From Muscardinus avellanarius (lineage: Eukaryota; Chordata; Mammalia; Rodentia; Gliridae): a stretch of DNA of 64,000 bases. The translations under genes and the position numbers were made by a program. The stretch's first letter is position 1; the number at the start of each line of letters is the position of its first letter. The notes beneath the pieces are model-generated. The model was not told where the DNA came from, searched no databases, and was given only the letters and a program-made list of their open reading frames with translations. This document shows, one piece after another, positions 37,081 to 49,444 of the stretch. Location: the NCBI GenBank assembly GCA_963383645.1, contig OY726563.1, positions 26,196,821 through 26,260,820 on the forward strand, given 5' to 3'.

Positions 37081-37679
37081 TTCTTTAGTGAGAATTAGCT
37101 TTTTATATAATCAAAGCCCAACTTACTAGTTAACCGATTAAAATATATTTTGGGGATTTTCTTTTATTTTATTCTTTATTAACCACCTAAGAGTAATTAT
37201 ATATCTGCAAGTATACAACACTCTGACAGATCTGCATTTAATAAATCACAATATATCTAACCTTAAAAAATATCCCAAACTGAGTATTTTGGTGGCATGA
37301 AAAAGGTAGCCAGTAATAGCCAATAGAGGCAGTCTCTAACTATAGCTGGTTTAAAAACAAGAACCTTCCTTTGAAAATTGATGGTATTTTAGAGTTAATA
37401 AGATATGCCCTTCAGCAACAAAATGATCTTGAGAATGTTTTGTGCATTTACAAATAATTTAGTATGCATGTATATTAATGGTATCTTTTATACAAAAATT
37501 AAACTAAGAATATATATTCCCTTCAAAAGAAGAATTACACATTGTATGTCTAACAAGCACTTGTATCATTAAAATCAAGAGTTGTTGTTTAATGGGAACA
37601 TATAAATCTATAGAGGGTAGTTAGCATTGCTCCATCTTAGTGAGACTAGATTTGATTTCATTTTCCATGATATATTTTT

Positions 37680-37790
37680 ATATATTATCTAGTTTTATTT
37701 ATTTATTTTATATTTTATTTATATTTTATTTTATTTATATATATTTATTTTATATTTTATTTATTTTATATATTATCTAGTTTTATTCAA
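37680..37790. repeat. AT-rich low-complexity tract
   Basis: Tandem variants of TTTTATTTATA, with the phrase tatattatctagttttatt at both ends (37680-37699 and 37769-37787), suggesting local tandem duplication. Confidence 0.85.
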
Positions 37791-37889
37791 TGTGCTTTTA
37801 TATTTGAGAGTCAGAAAAATCAAATACTTTAGAAAGAATTTTAAACGGCAGTCTCACAGGCTAGTGATTGCTATTACACCAAGGAACTT

Positions 37890-39610
37890 GCTGGTTTGTC
37901 ACAATTTCTAGTCCACCTTTGCAACGATAATGGATTCCCTTCTTAGTTTGCTTTTATTCCTATCTAATAACTTGAATTATCCTCTTGCCAACACCTCAGC
38001 AACTAGGAGGTGTGACCTTTTTTTAACATACATGCTACAAATACATGTACTCTCCATTCCAAGCCACTGCATACCCAAAAGATTTCCAACCTCAGACCTA
38101 TTGCAACCATCTCATCCCTCGACCAACTGAGACATTGACAACTATTTCCCATCAGATTCCACAAACCCTCCTCCTCTTGATATATAATCCTTTTTACAGT
38201 TTATCTTTCTTCCATATTTAACCAAGAAAAGAAAGCCAGTAGGGTCTCTACACTTGATTAAGACAAAGCTAGAATTAGAAAAGAAAGAAGAATGTGCTGA
38301 GAGCTTGTATGCTCCATTTATACTCCTGTTCCAGGTTTCCAAAGTGAAGCATGATGGGGTTTCCAGCCACACAGAACCATTGCCATCAACCCAAACCCAC
38401 CAACTGATAAAGGACTTGGGGATTTGTACATCAATCAAATATTCCTTAAATATCCTCCTTTCCCTCTGCTTACTTCTCTCAAACTCTTGCAACCCGAGAC
38501 TTTAATTCTTAAAGACTTTCTATAAACAACATAAACTCTTACTTGATAAATATATAAAGTATTCAATATAGCATGCAACTGCTAAAACTTTGATAACTGT
38601 GAAGTTGATTTAATTTTATTATTAAAGTTAGTGTTAAAATGAGTAACTCTTTTCAAACAAAATATTAAAGAATAGAAGCATATGCTTTACATACGATGAC
38701 ATTTAATGTGAGTAATAATATTTACCCGCAATTTGAAGCATCACATAAATGTTTTAAAATATAGTCTACAGCATTGTTAATAATGGATTATAAATCTAGT
38801 CTTGAATTTACTATGTAAAATTACATTTTTTGTCATGATTACTTATAAACGTAAACTCCCACCAAGGAAGATTCTGAATGGATATAAATTTTTTGCTGAT
38901 TTTACAATGCTACTTTTATAAATGTAATCTTTAATCTGTCCCTGTTTTCTATAAATTCCTCTCACTCCATTAATTGAACTGTATTGGGTGAGGAAAAAGG
39001 CATCAACAACTAGAAACAGAAAGTTATGTTAAAAATAGAAAATAAATGTTTTTCCTTCCATGTTATTTCTAGGGAAAAAATTGCATTTTCTCCTGGCAGT
39101 AAGTGTAAATGTAGCCTAAACTATATAAAGTACAAAAATGTCAGTGTAAACATATGGATAATAAATCAAGTGATTTTAAAATTGTGCAAATATTAAAATT
39201 TCCATTCACTATGCAAGCAGTATTTAAAATTATACCGCTACTTCATTTATGTGCAGCATAACTTATTTCCTGCTGTTCTTAAATCAAGTTAGTCAGATTA
39301 TTCTTGAGCATAAATTACATTTAGGGAGTAATTTAGGTACTATGGGACACACTTTAACACTTTCAGGCCATTAAGGTAGTGCTCCATTCCAAGAAATAAA
39401 TTTAAATAAATAACACCCTAGTAGCCTTTTGACATATCCATTGTGACTTTACACTTAAGTCTGCAAAATCAGCATTGGGCTGCTGATTATTTCTTCCTAC
39501 ATATTTCATCTTTGATTAGGTAAGTGTTAAGGACCATAAATGCAGGTGCTGATAAATAAAAATTAAATTAGTTATCTGCCCCAAATCATAATCAGTACCT
39601 TCCTAAGTCC
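37890..39610. other. Unassigned intronic DNA
   Basis: 37890-38510 is less AT-rich than its neighbours and carries overlapping open frames on both strands (38142-38492 minus, 116 codons; 38254-38505 plus, 83 codons). Neither resembles a known family and there are no exon-like borders. It may be an unrecognised old LTR. 38510-39610 is plain AT-rich DNA. Confidence 0.4.
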
Positions 39611-39618
39611 TCTTTGCC

Positions 39619-40013
39619 ATGGTTTGGATGTGGTTTTGTCCCCCAAGGATCCATATGTTGGAAGCTTACACCTCAGTGCAATGATGTGGAGATGGGGTTC
39701 CTTTAAGAGATGGGGCCTAGTGGTAGAACACTGGGGAACATACTCTCAGCAAGGATTAACGTTGGTAGTAAGAGGGTTGTTGTAAAGGCCTCAGCCTGAC
39801 TCTGCATAGATCCCTCTGACTCAGCCTGGTGGGGTTACTGCTCGCTCTGACATATATTCCTGCCATTATGTGAACAGCTATGAGGTACTCCCCAGGGTCA
39901 ATTTGGTTCTGGCACCATGCCCTTCGATCCCCAGAACTGTAAGCTAAATAAACATATTTTATTTATAAAGTTGTCAAGTCTCAGGTATTTTGTTATAGTG
40001 AAAAATGCTACTC
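39619..40013 (+). mobile_element. MaLR (ERVL) solo LTR
   Basis: It starts tggtttggatgtggttttgtcccccaaggatccatatgttggaagc, continues aatgatgtggagatggggttcctttaagagatggggcctagtgg, and ends cccagaactgtaagctaaataaac... tctcaggtattttgttatagtg. It is full length with TG at the start and an AATAAAC signal, with no internal region. Confidence 0.85.
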
Positions 40014-40149
40014 TCCCCATCACACATCCTAATAGTTATGAAGTTTCTTCTGTAGAACCTGGCTCAACCTGAGGAGCTTACCACAGCTCCAATGCTCCTC
40101 AGCCTTCCCAGACTCCTTTTATTCTTACAAATGTTTAAATTTTATGTTT

Positions 40150-40266
40150 TTAATTTTTGGAGATACTAGGGATTAAATCCAGGGATGTTCTACAAAAAAG
40201 CTACGTTTTCAGCCCCTTTTATTTTGAAACAGGTTCTTGTTAACTTATCACATTCTGGCCTCCCAT
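40150..40266 (-). mobile_element. B1-dID SINE fragment, antisense
   Basis: tggagatactagggattaaatccagggatgttctacaaaaaagctacgttttcagccccttttattttgaaacagg covers the right arm and linker only; the left arm is lost. Confidence 0.7.
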
Positions 40267-40454
40267 ATAACTTTCATTTACTACTGTTAGGATACTTCCC
40301 CCACTTTCTAGACAAAATACAAAAGTTCATACCTAATTTACATAATTGGTCTATGTGTATAATTAGACTCCACTCCTAATGTGTGACAGTCTTAATGCTA
40401 CTACTGGATACAGTCCTATACCTGAACCCATTCTCATGCCTCTTCAGACAGGCA

Positions 40455-40615
40455 GAATAATGATCAGACTACCTACAGTTTGGAATCCTGACTCTACCTT
40501 GAACCATGTAACATTGGGCAAGCAAGTAATCTGTCTGAAACACTGTTATTTTAAATATAGCCCATACTTCCTAAGGTTAATTATGAGGGTGAAATGAATA
40601 TCTGTAAATTTCGTA
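40455..40615 (+). mobile_element. MIR SINE
   Basis: agactacctacagtttggaatcctgactctacc... catgtaacattgggcaagcaagtaatctgtctg... attatgagggtgaaatgaatatctg is in MIR order, sense. Confidence 0.75.
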
Positions 40616-40639
40616 AGACAAAATCTTCCAGTGTTCATC

Positions 40640-41110
40640 AACACTTGGTATTTTTAGACATTAGAATTTCAGTCATTTTAGTTGGTATATGAGGATATTT
40701 TATTTTTATTTTAATTTACATGTCCCTGAATATTAGTGGGACTTAGAAACATCAAGTTGTTTGGATTTATTACTTGAGAAAATGAGAAAAGTCTTAGTAT
40801 TACTGTGACACTTAAAAATATTAGTTATTTCCTATACAGTGGTCATTTTATTAAAACATTAGGTCAAGATATAGAATATGATAAGCAGTTCACAAACCCT
40901 TTTATGTCACTTCTCACTTTTCAATAGTTTTTATCATCTTTCAATTGGACTGTTTATTATTTTCTTAAATATTTATATGAATTATTCATAGTTATTAGTG
41001 TGCACACTTTATATGTTATATATGTATTTTAAAAATCTTTTTCCATTCAGTGGTTTCTATTTTGTCTCTTTTAATACTTTATTTTGACATAGAAAAGTTA
41101 CTAATAAACA
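40640..41110 (-). mobile_element. Old L1 ORF2 3' region, antisense
   Basis: agtcattttagttggtatatgaggatattttatttttattttaatttacatgtccctgaatattag... catctttcaattggactgtttattattttctt... atctttttccattcagtggtttctattttgtctcttttaatac is the reverse L1 order, strongly degraded. Confidence 0.7.
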
Positions 41111-41114
41111 ATGT

Positions 41115-41960
41115 TGTCATATATATACATATATATATGTATATATATGTTTTCTTTTTGATAATTGCTTTCTACATTTGCTTAAGCAATATTCATTTAA
41201 CTAATATTCATTAACATATCATTTATATAAAAAGCTATATTTTCTCTTTCAGTTATGACTATAATACTACAAGATTATATTTATGTGTATGATTTGAAAT
41301 AGTAATATACATAGTTTTTCTAAGCAAGAGATTCAACTTTTATTTTTAAGTAAGACATTTATGTACTACAAAATAATTATTTACAGTGGAAAAATAACAA
41401 TAAGTAAGGGAAAAAATGTTTGTCCCACTTCTAATTCCCCCATTCTACTACTTCAGCTCTCATTGTTAATAAAAATTTTATAATTTGAAATATTTATAGA
41501 GTAAGGTAAAGAACTAAGCAAACACAGTGGTATAAAGTAATAGCTTTCACATTCAGTTTTACTATTTTCAATATAGCCAATGCTGGTATTTTTACAGCCC
41601 TAGAGTGACATTTTATCTTGTAACACCCTATTTATTTTATTGATCTCTAGTCCTCCCTAGGTTGTGAGCCTGGTTCTCAGGCTTCAAAAGTTTGGACCAA
41701 TACTTTGATTTTAGGTTCTCACAGTGGTTATAACACTTGAGCTTAGGAACTCTTTCCCATGTCTTTATTGCATTCCTTCACTGTTGAATTTCTACACATT
41801 TTGTTTCCCTTGTTTCTCATAATAACTTTCCAATTATTGCCTATGAACAAAAAGAAAAGTTAGACTCTATTTGAATTGTATTATCACTATCAACACCTAA
41901 TATGACTTCTTTCCAATCCCTGGAATATCTTTTGCCATGATTAAGGACATAGGCCTATTT
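41115..41960. other. Unassigned AT-rich intronic DNA
   Basis: It contains a TA-rich palindromic stretch at 41120-41150. Otherwise I see nothing in it. Confidence 0.45.
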
Positions 41961-42069
41961 TTCCCTCAAATGGAAATCCAGTTATTATGGGTGAATCTCT
42001 CAGATTCCCTGTCTGAATATTTTCCTATAGAATATCTTTCACTCTCAACGGTTCAACTGATATCTATAA

Positions 42070-42282
42070 CAAGGGTTGGTAAATATCTATAAAGGTCTGG
42101 AGAATAAATATTTTAGTGTTGTGGGCCACATATCTTTGTTATTACTCCAATCTGCCACTGTAGCTCAAAAGCAGACAGACTAAATGTAAACAAGTAGGTG
42201 TGGCTGGGTTTCAATAAAACTTTAATTTCAGATGTAGATAGTGTACCAGATTTGGAATATAGAGAGGAGTTTATCAACCCTT
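42070..42282 (+). mobile_element. hAT-type MER relic
   Basis: caagggttggtaaatatctataaaggtctggagaataaatattttagtgttgtgggccacat... ccactgtagctcaaaagcagacagac... ggtgtggctgggtttcaataaaacttta... ccagatttgg. It is the sense copy of the family also present in reverse at 5298-5505; the exact name is uncertain. Confidence 0.7.
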
Positions 42283-42309
42283 AATCTATAATTTTATTAT
42301 GACACATAT

Positions 42310-42632
42310 TTTAGTCAGTTTTTTTTAACTTTGACTAAAACACCTGATATTCACAACTTAGAGGAGGAAAGGTTTATGGCTAGAAAATTTAGAGGTTCAT
42401 TTCATGGTCACTGGTGACACAGCAGAAACTATGATATCAGGATATGTGACAGATAAAAGCTGTTCTCAGACATGGAAGCCAGAAGCAGAAAGACAGAGGT
42501 ATGGACAAGTACAGTCCTCAAGGACATGGCCCCAGTGACATATCTCTCCAGCCATGCCCTGCCTTCAAACTGGGCTGCATTGCCTAACATAGAGTCTTTA
42601 GGAGACATTTTAAATCCAAATCATAACAACAT
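42310..42632 (-). mobile_element. MaLR LTR, antisense
   Basis: tttagtcagttttttttaactttgactaaaacacctgata... acaacttagaggaggaaaggtttatggc... ggacatggccccagtgacatatctctccagccatgccctgcc... aaatccaaatcataacaac is the reverse of the LTR type found in sense at 62712-63124. Confidence 0.85.
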
Positions 42633-42754
42633 AGCTCCTGGTTCTGGCCCTTACATGAATTATGTATCCAGCTGTTTTGTGAACTATCCTCACTAGTACA
42701 ATCTATTTTCATTTCAAACATGATTTGTCAGTAGGCCTTTCTGTGTGTGTGTGT

Positions 42755-42834
42755 GTGGGGGGGGTCTGGAATGGAATCCAAGGCCTTGTACATGCTAGGC
42801 AAGTATTCTACCATTGAGCTATACTTCAACCCTG
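42755..42834 (-). mobile_element. Full-length ID monomer, antisense
   Basis: The reverse complement contains the tRNA-like ID core including the box B side and the segment cttgcctagcatgtacaaggcc, which is missing from the right arm of every dimeric copy here. It is preceded by (GT)n and a G8 run at 42738-42764. Confidence 0.85.
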
Positions 42835-42839
42835 ATATG

Positions 42840-43980
42840 TCAACAATTCTTATTTTCTCTTTTAAGTATTTACTTTTCATTTTAGTAATTTACAACTAGA
42901 ATTCTTGAGGCCATAAATTATTCTTCATGTTCATTTAATCCATGTTCCCTCTATTAACTATTAATTCTAAACTATATGTGATTTTTATAATTTGCCTATT
43001 TCCCCTAGTCAACCACTTCCACAAACTTTTATGAAAACCCTTAATATGTTTTCTCTACATATTGCAACTTATCTCTCCCTATTGTGATTTTTTTATCACT
43101 CTAATTTATATATCACTTTTCCTTATTCCTTTCTGTTCTCAAAAGATTCACATCGCCCATAATGTATATTATATTCAAAACAGAAAATATATCAAAAATT
43201 TTATAAAAATCCAAGCTCTGCTTTTACTCTGGACCATTTGCTACACCCTAGAATAACACCCTTTTGTACTAGCCCTTTATTCTGTAAGTCCTGTCTCTTC
43301 TGTAATGAGTTATTTCCTAAGACAAGCTTCCCCACTTTGGTAAAACCTCAATTAACATATTATTTAATGTACTAATTATGTATATATATTTACAGAGCTG
43401 CTTTCCCTCAACAGACAGCACACATTTTAAAGAATGAAATATACTTATTATACCTTTGCATTCCTAATACCAAACACTATTCCTAGAATGTGATAAGTGT
43501 TTAACACATTTTATAAAGATATGAATGAATGAAATGGTTTATGAATAAATTGTGTAGACTCCTTATATTTTCCAGGTGGGAGCCATGAACAAAACGTTAG
43601 ATATACCATTTTAACTGTTTCAGGCTAAATTGTTTCACAAGGAACACAAGAATAATATTGCCTAGCTTACATAGCATTTTGAGGAGAATAAAGTATACTT
43701 GTAGCTATAAATAGCACTGATATCTTATTACTATTTATAATAATAATAATAATAATTAATGATCTATAAATTTTAATTGGTAGAGAATTTGTAATTAATT
43801 AAAACCCCCCTCAGTGTATTTTGGAAATCATTTTACAAATAAGCCAATATACTTTCAGAAAATTGATGCCCTCATTAATGAAAAACAAATAAAACACCTA
43901 TATTTTCACTACATGAGAGGCACAGATAAGAGTGTTGCAGGTGTTGTCAGCAGTCTAACTAGACCCTATTTCAATTTTTT
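42840..43980. other. Unassigned AT-rich intronic DNA
   Basis: It contains (ATA)n at 43736-43757. No other repeat was recognised. Confidence 0.45.
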
Positions 43981-43985
43981 TTAAA

Positions 43986-44188
43986 AGGAACCTGGTTATG
44001 GTGGTATATACCTACAATTTCAGTAGTTGGGAGGCTGAGACAAAAGGAGTGCAGGGTTGAAGCCAGTTTTAGCAATTTAGTGAGACCCTCCTTCAAAATA
44101 AAAAAAAAAAAAAAAACTAAAATAGGGCTGGGGTATAGATTGGTGGTAGAATGCCCCCTGGATTGAGTCCCTAGTTCCAGAAAAAGAA
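43986..44188 (+). mobile_element. B1-dID SINE
   Basis: cctggttatggtggtatatacctacaatttcagtagttgggaggctgagac is the left arm; an A17 linker at 44100-44116; the right arm is agggctggggtatagattggtggtagaatgccccctgg. Confidence 0.85.
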
Positions 44189-44299
44189 AACACAAAATGA
44201 TGTGAAGACATTTATAAAAGAAGAATACACTTTGTGTAAACCTGGTAAGGTATAATGCAAATATGAAGATTTATGGTTACATAAAAATCTATCATTTTT

Positions 44300-44480
44300 A
44301 GCCAGGCATGGTAGTACATGCTTATAATACTACTTGGTAGGCTGAGAAAGGAGGATTCCAGATTCATGACCAGTCTCAGGTACTTAGGCCCTCCACAACT
44401 TAGTGAAACTTTGTTTCAAAATAAAGAGTTGAAAATAGGGTTGGAGTATAGTTTGGAGGGAGAATGCCTCTGAGTTCTAC
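44300..44480 (+). mobile_element. B1-dID SINE, 3' truncated
   Basis: It starts agccaggcatggtagtacatgcttataatac and stops inside the right arm (gagaatgcctctgagttcta), where L1 sequence begins at 44481. Confidence 0.8.
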
Positions 44481-45665
44481 GAATGAGGTGGACACATAGG
44501 TTCAGGACACTGAGAACCATAATTCAACAAGATCAGAGAAGAAGTTCTCCCTGCCAAATAATAATCAAAATGACTAATTGAGATGCCGAGGAGAGAATTT
44601 TAAATGCATGGAGAGAAAAAGGCTGAGTGGCAATCAGATGTAAAACAAGAATCACTCACTCCAGCTTTTTCAAACCAAGTAATGAAAGCCATGAGAGCCT
44701 GTAATGATATACTCCAAACACTGAAAGAAAACCACCTCAATGACTATCCAGCAAAGATATCTTTCTAAACAAAAGGATAAATAAAAATGTCAGGACAAAC
44801 TGAAGCTAAAAGAATTCATGTCTACCAAACTAGTCATAAAAAATTACTCAAAGAAATAAAACACAAAGAAGAAATAAAAAATAAACATCAAAACAAGAGA
44901 CAGAATGAATTCCATCAAACGAACAACCTAAGCTAGGAAGAATAAACACTAAAACAGAAAATACAACTCAAAATGACAGAAATGAAAAGTCATTTCTCAA
45001 TAACTTCAAATCCCCAATTAAGAGACATAGACTGGAAACTGGATTAAATAACATAATCCATCTGTATGCTATTTGCAAGAAACTTCCCTAATAGGGAAAG
45101 ATATTCACAGACTAAGGGTGAAGGGTTGGAATAAGATATGTCATGCAAATGAAGCTCAAAGACAAAAAGGGGTAGCAAATCTCATGTAATATAAGCCAAA
45201 ATTTATCAGAAAATACAAAACAGCTCATTTTTATTAATAAAAGCAATAATCCAACAAGAGGATATAATAATAGTAAACATATATACTCCTAATGTGGGTG
45301 CAACCCCTTTTATAAAACAGACTTTCTGTGACATTAAGAAAAACAGCAAGCCGGGCGTGGTGGCACAAACTTGTAATCCCAGAGTTTGGGAGGCTGACAC
45401 AGGAGGATCGCACAGGTTCGAAGCCAGACTCAGCTACTTAATGAGGCCCTCAGAAACTTAGTGAGATCATGTTTCCAATTAAAGTATAAAAATAGGTCTG
45501 GGAGTACAGCCTGGAGGTAGAAAAGCCCCTTGGTTCCACTCCCAATACCACAAATAAAAAGGAAAAAAAAAGAAAAACAGCAAATAAAGCCTATCAATGC
45601 AAAACAACAAAGAGACCTATATATGAATTAAGTAAAAAGAACTGCAATAATGAATAGGTTTGAAA
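44481..45665 (+). pseudogene. L1 ORF1 end plus ORF2 endonuclease region, decayed, split by a SINE
   Basis: 44481-44900 matches the ORF1 RRM and C-terminal coding sequence of the copy at 13300 (aaaatgactaattgagatgccgaggagagaatttt; tttttcaaaccaagtaatgaaagcc; ctccaaacactgaaagaaaacc). 45000-45320 reads, across frameshifts, like the N-terminal endonuclease domain of L1 ORF2 (SPIKRHRLETG; LKV-GW-K--HAN; QQEDI-IVNIYTPNVG). It is broken throughout. A SINE at 45350-45569 interrupts it, and L1-like sequence may resume to about 45665. Confidence 0.8.
45350..45569 (+). mobile_element. B1-dID SINE, intermediate between the two subfamilies
   Basis: It keeps the long linker (cagctacttaatgaggccctcagaaacttagtgagatc) but has the right arm of the hairpin subfamily (aggtctgggagtacagcctggaggtag). 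The exact 14-bp target duplication AAGAAAAACAGCAA lies at 45336-45349 and 45570-45583. Confidence 0.95.
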
Positions 45666-45754
45666 TCTGAATGAAAATCATATATAGAGGCTTAATAAAT
45701 TTTTTGTCTTTGCTTTTTGAAATCACTTTAGATTTACAGACAATGTGCATTTCC

Positions 45755-45756
<2 letters not shown>

Positions 45757-45843
<87 letters not shown>
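45757..45843. repeat. (AT)n(GT)n compound microsatellite
   Basis: About 22 AT units pass directly into about 21 GT units. Confidence 0.97.
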
Positions 45844-45844
<1 letters not shown>

Positions 45845-45849
45845 TATCC

Positions 45850-47640
45850 CAGTTTCCTTAAGTGTTAAGATTTTATGTAACCTTGTACATTTAGCAAAAC
45901 TAAAAAATCACCCATGATCCAATATGGCTAAACCATAGTCTAGATTTTTCACCAATGCCCTTTCTCTTCCAGATTACCACATATTTCAGGTTATCACATT
46001 GCATTTAGTGTAGTTTGTCTTTAACTCCTCTCATTTCTGCCCACTTTTTGAGTCACCTGGCTTAATCAATTTTTTAAAAAATGGATCCACTAAAGAGGTA
46101 CTTAGACTAAATGGATTTTAGGAATTGAGGAAAATTTTATTAGTCATATGATTTTGGTTTAAGACGGATGCCATAAATGCTCTTGTGATAAATTTATTAG
46201 TACTCAAATAGATAGGGATCAACATCTTCATCTCCTCTTGGAACATGATTATTTAATTAGCTAATAATAACAAGGAAATAAAAGATATATATGATATTAA
46301 TGGTATCTGGTATTCTACACATTTCTTTTGCACTATTTTTTTCTTTTTTTCTTTTTTCTTTTATAAACATCCTTGCTACAATCCAAAGTCCCAGTAGATC
46401 AATGGTAGAGTTAAAGGTGTGATATTTGACAGTTCTGTAGTGTTGGAAAAACATTTAATGTATACTCTTCCTGCATTGTTTCTCATAAAAAAGCACAATG
46501 CAAGTTTATGCTAATATTAACCTAAAAATTATTCAGTTTCAATGTCTTGATTTGGCACAATTAGCACCCTGTAAGAATATCCAATGCAGCAGAAATAGTT
46601 TGCTATTTGTGAACTGTAATATTACCTTTAATATTAGGACCTTTTAGAAAAATCAGCTGTAGAAAATGATTTAGCAATCTTAATTAAATTATTTCCATTT
46701 CTTTAAAAATGTAAGCTAACATACTTCCTAGAACTTTATATACTTATATGTTTCTATTACAAAATATGAGTATAGTTTAGACCTAATTTACATGTCTTCT
46801 AGTTGACAGTCCAAATGAAGACTATATGTTTAATTTATAGACCATATATTCTAAAATTTATATTTAATTTGTTGGCTAGTGGGTAAAATGGAAGTAATAT
46901 CTCCTTCTTCATTGAAACACAAGGCATAAGTAACAGGTGCACAAACTTTCTCTTAGATATAACAGCAAAAGAAAACAGCCACAGATATATGCTAAATAAA
47001 CATTCTCCTAAGAACTTCAAACTGAGTTCTAATATTCTAAACTAATATTATCCCCAGCTTGGGGTACTACTATTACATTCATTTTTCAGGTGAAAAAAAC
47101 TAATGCTTTGGGAGACTGACTTGTATGTTTCTAGTGAGAGATACAAGGCAATAACATAGTTGAATAAAGAGAGTTTACACTACATGTTTGCTTTCATACT
47201 TTTAGTACCATTGAAATAACTAAATGATCTCATGGAAGACATTATCTACTCTATATACAGTCCTCTTGTGCATAAAATATGTTGCTTTTACTTAGTTCTA
47301 CTCTTGTATTTCTAACCATTATAAATTTTATATTTCAAAGGAAAGAATTCATAAATTATCTAAATTCCTTATTAAGCAGGATTTTCTGAAATTTATAGTC
47401 ATTTCTTGAAGTCACTTCTTATTGGACATCATGGTGATTATCTCACACTGTTTAATCAAAATAAAATTTATCTTGATTTTTCATGACTATAATGGCTCAT
47501 TTTTTCCATTTGGTATTTTGTTTATATTAGTTCTTGTCCTAAAATATTCTTTCTTCAGATATATATCCCTCCATGAGAATATTTTATACTACTAATTAGA
47601 AATAATTCATACTGTCTTTGACCTACCCTACCACTCTTTT
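45850..47640. other. Unassigned AT-rich intronic DNA
   Basis: A weak MIR-like stretch may lie at 47060-47150. Nothing else was recognised. Confidence 0.4.
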
Positions 47641-47642
47641 TA

Positions 47643-47810
47643 AATTTTTATTGGTGCATTGTAGTCATACATCTTAATGGGGTACAAGATGGTAGAGGCA
47701 CACATGCACACATCACTCAATTAGCCCTTACCCAATTCCCACCCAACTCCCTTCCCACTCCTTCCTTTTCATGTTTGGCTTAGTGATTGACATTGATATG
47801 TTTGCTACTG
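47643..47810 (-). mobile_element. L1 3' end, antisense
   Basis: tttttattggtgcattgtagtcatacatcttaatggggtacaagatggtagaggcacacatgcacacatcac... ttggcttagtgattgacattgatatgtttg is close to the copy at 8315. Confidence 0.85.
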
Positions 47811-47841
47811 GTCTTTTTCTTTTTTCTTTTCCTTATTTTTT

Positions 47842-48042
47842 TTCAGAACTGGGTGTCGAGCCCAGGGGCATTCTACCTCTGAGCTATACCCTTAACCCTG
47901 TTTTTTATTACTTATTTTGAAGCAGGGTCTCACTAAGTTGTGGAGGGCCTCACAAGTTGCATAGGCTAACTGCACACTTGCTATATTCCTGTCTCAGCCT
48001 CCCAAGTACTGGGATTATAAACGTGAGCCACCATGCCTGACT
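47842..48042 (-). mobile_element. B1-dID SINE, antisense
   Basis: gaactgggtgtcgagcccaggggcattctacctctgagctatacccttaaccc is the right arm; it ends gtgagccaccatgcctgac. It inserted next to the antisense L1 3' end. Confidence 0.9.
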
Positions 48043-48084
48043 GCTAGCACTTTTCTTTTTTAGTGTGATTTTCTATACTTTTAA

Positions 48085-48400
48085 AAAAATTAATTCATTA
48101 AAATATGATTGACTTGTAATATCTATATATTTAATGTATATATCTTGTTAAGTTTGGGTATCAGCATATACCCATGAAACTATCAGCACTATCAAGGTCA
48201 TAAATATATTGATTGCCTCACAAAGTCTCCCTGATATTATTTGGTCTTTTATAATTACAGTCCATTTTAAATATATAAAAATAAAACTATTTTTAATTAT
48301 GGTCACTATAGTGTATATAGCTCTATGGAACTTTTTTTTATCTTGTCTAATGAAATATTTTTACCTTTTAACCTAACATTTCTATTAACCTACTTTAAAA
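48085..48400 (-). mobile_element. Old L1 3' UTR, antisense
   Basis: cttgttaagtttgggtatcagcatatacccatgaaactatcagcactatcaaggtcataaatat... cctcacaaagtctccctgat... tatggtcactatagtgta is the reverse of an old L1 3' end. Confidence 0.7.
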
Positions 48401-48749
48401 AAGTTCTTTCACTATAACATATTGGTGCCATTACCCCTAACTACACTAAATGCTAAGGAAGAAATTACTTCAAACCACTATTTTTCCTTCTATGAAAGGT
48501 ACTGGACAAATACTGACTGTCACCTTAATTTTTGAAGATTCAAGTTTAATTAATCCAACAAAATTTATTTTAATATGTATTTATAGATATCTAGTTTGAA
48601 TTATTATACCTTTTAACAGGAAAATGTGTAGATTAGAACTCTGAGACAATCCTCTTTCAAAATGAAGACATACTTATTAAGAGCAGGTAGTAAGACAGCA
48701 AGGTTATACACATGTGAAATTTGAACACAGACCACCCTTAACCTAAAAC

Positions 48750-48925
48750 TATTTTATTCCCTAATAGCACTTTGTTAACTTTAGCAAGTTATATAAATTT
48801 GTAGATTTCAGAATTCTTGTGAAATAGACATAATATCTATTTCACAGCATTGTTGTAAGGATTTGAAGTAATATATTAAATGTTGAGATAGTAAAAGTGC
48901 TCAATCAGTGGTGACAATAATACTC
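48750..48925 (+). mobile_element. MIR SINE
   Basis: tagacataatatctatttcacagcattgttgtaaggatttgaagtaatatattaaatgttgagat... aaagtgctcaat is the MIR 3' half in sense. Confidence 0.8.
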
Positions 48926-49444
48926 ATAATATACAGAAAAATAATATACATAAATATTATATTTTTTACATTTTATTAAATCACAAAGGACATGTGGATA
49001 CATGTGGAACTTTTTAGGTGAACATTTCCAAAACATAACTATGAACGAGAAAATATATGTAGAGCTGAAGAACATTTTCTCATCTGCTCCTGAAATTTGT
49101 ATGCTATTTTCAGGTAGAACTGGTGTTTTTTTCTACAAGACTCAAATATGTCACTGCATATAAACTGATTTTATTGCCACTGTAATTGGGCAAACCAAAG
49201 CTATAATGGCAGGGAGAAAGCTATGTGTTTAACAGTTTCTTTCTCAATGAGGGAAGGACAATATACTTGACCTAACTTCCAGATATTTAATTTAATTTTT
49301 TTTCTGCTAAAGGAGAATGGCAATTAAAGAACATTCTATTTTAAAATGGATGGTGATCAGATGTTCGTCCTCAAGACATATGACATTTATGTGGTCTTAT
49401 CCTATCAAAAGTATTACTAAAGTATTACTTTCAAATATTCAGAG

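Noticed and set aside
44481..45665. HAL1-type half-LINE instead of L1
   Set aside because: ORF2 endonuclease-like sequence follows ORF1 at 45000-45320, which an ORF1-only element would lack.
45757..45843. Regularly spaced repeats considered as a CRISPR-like or minisatellite array
   Set aside because: It is a simple (AT)n(GT)n microsatellite; no spacer-repeat pattern occurs anywhere in the window.
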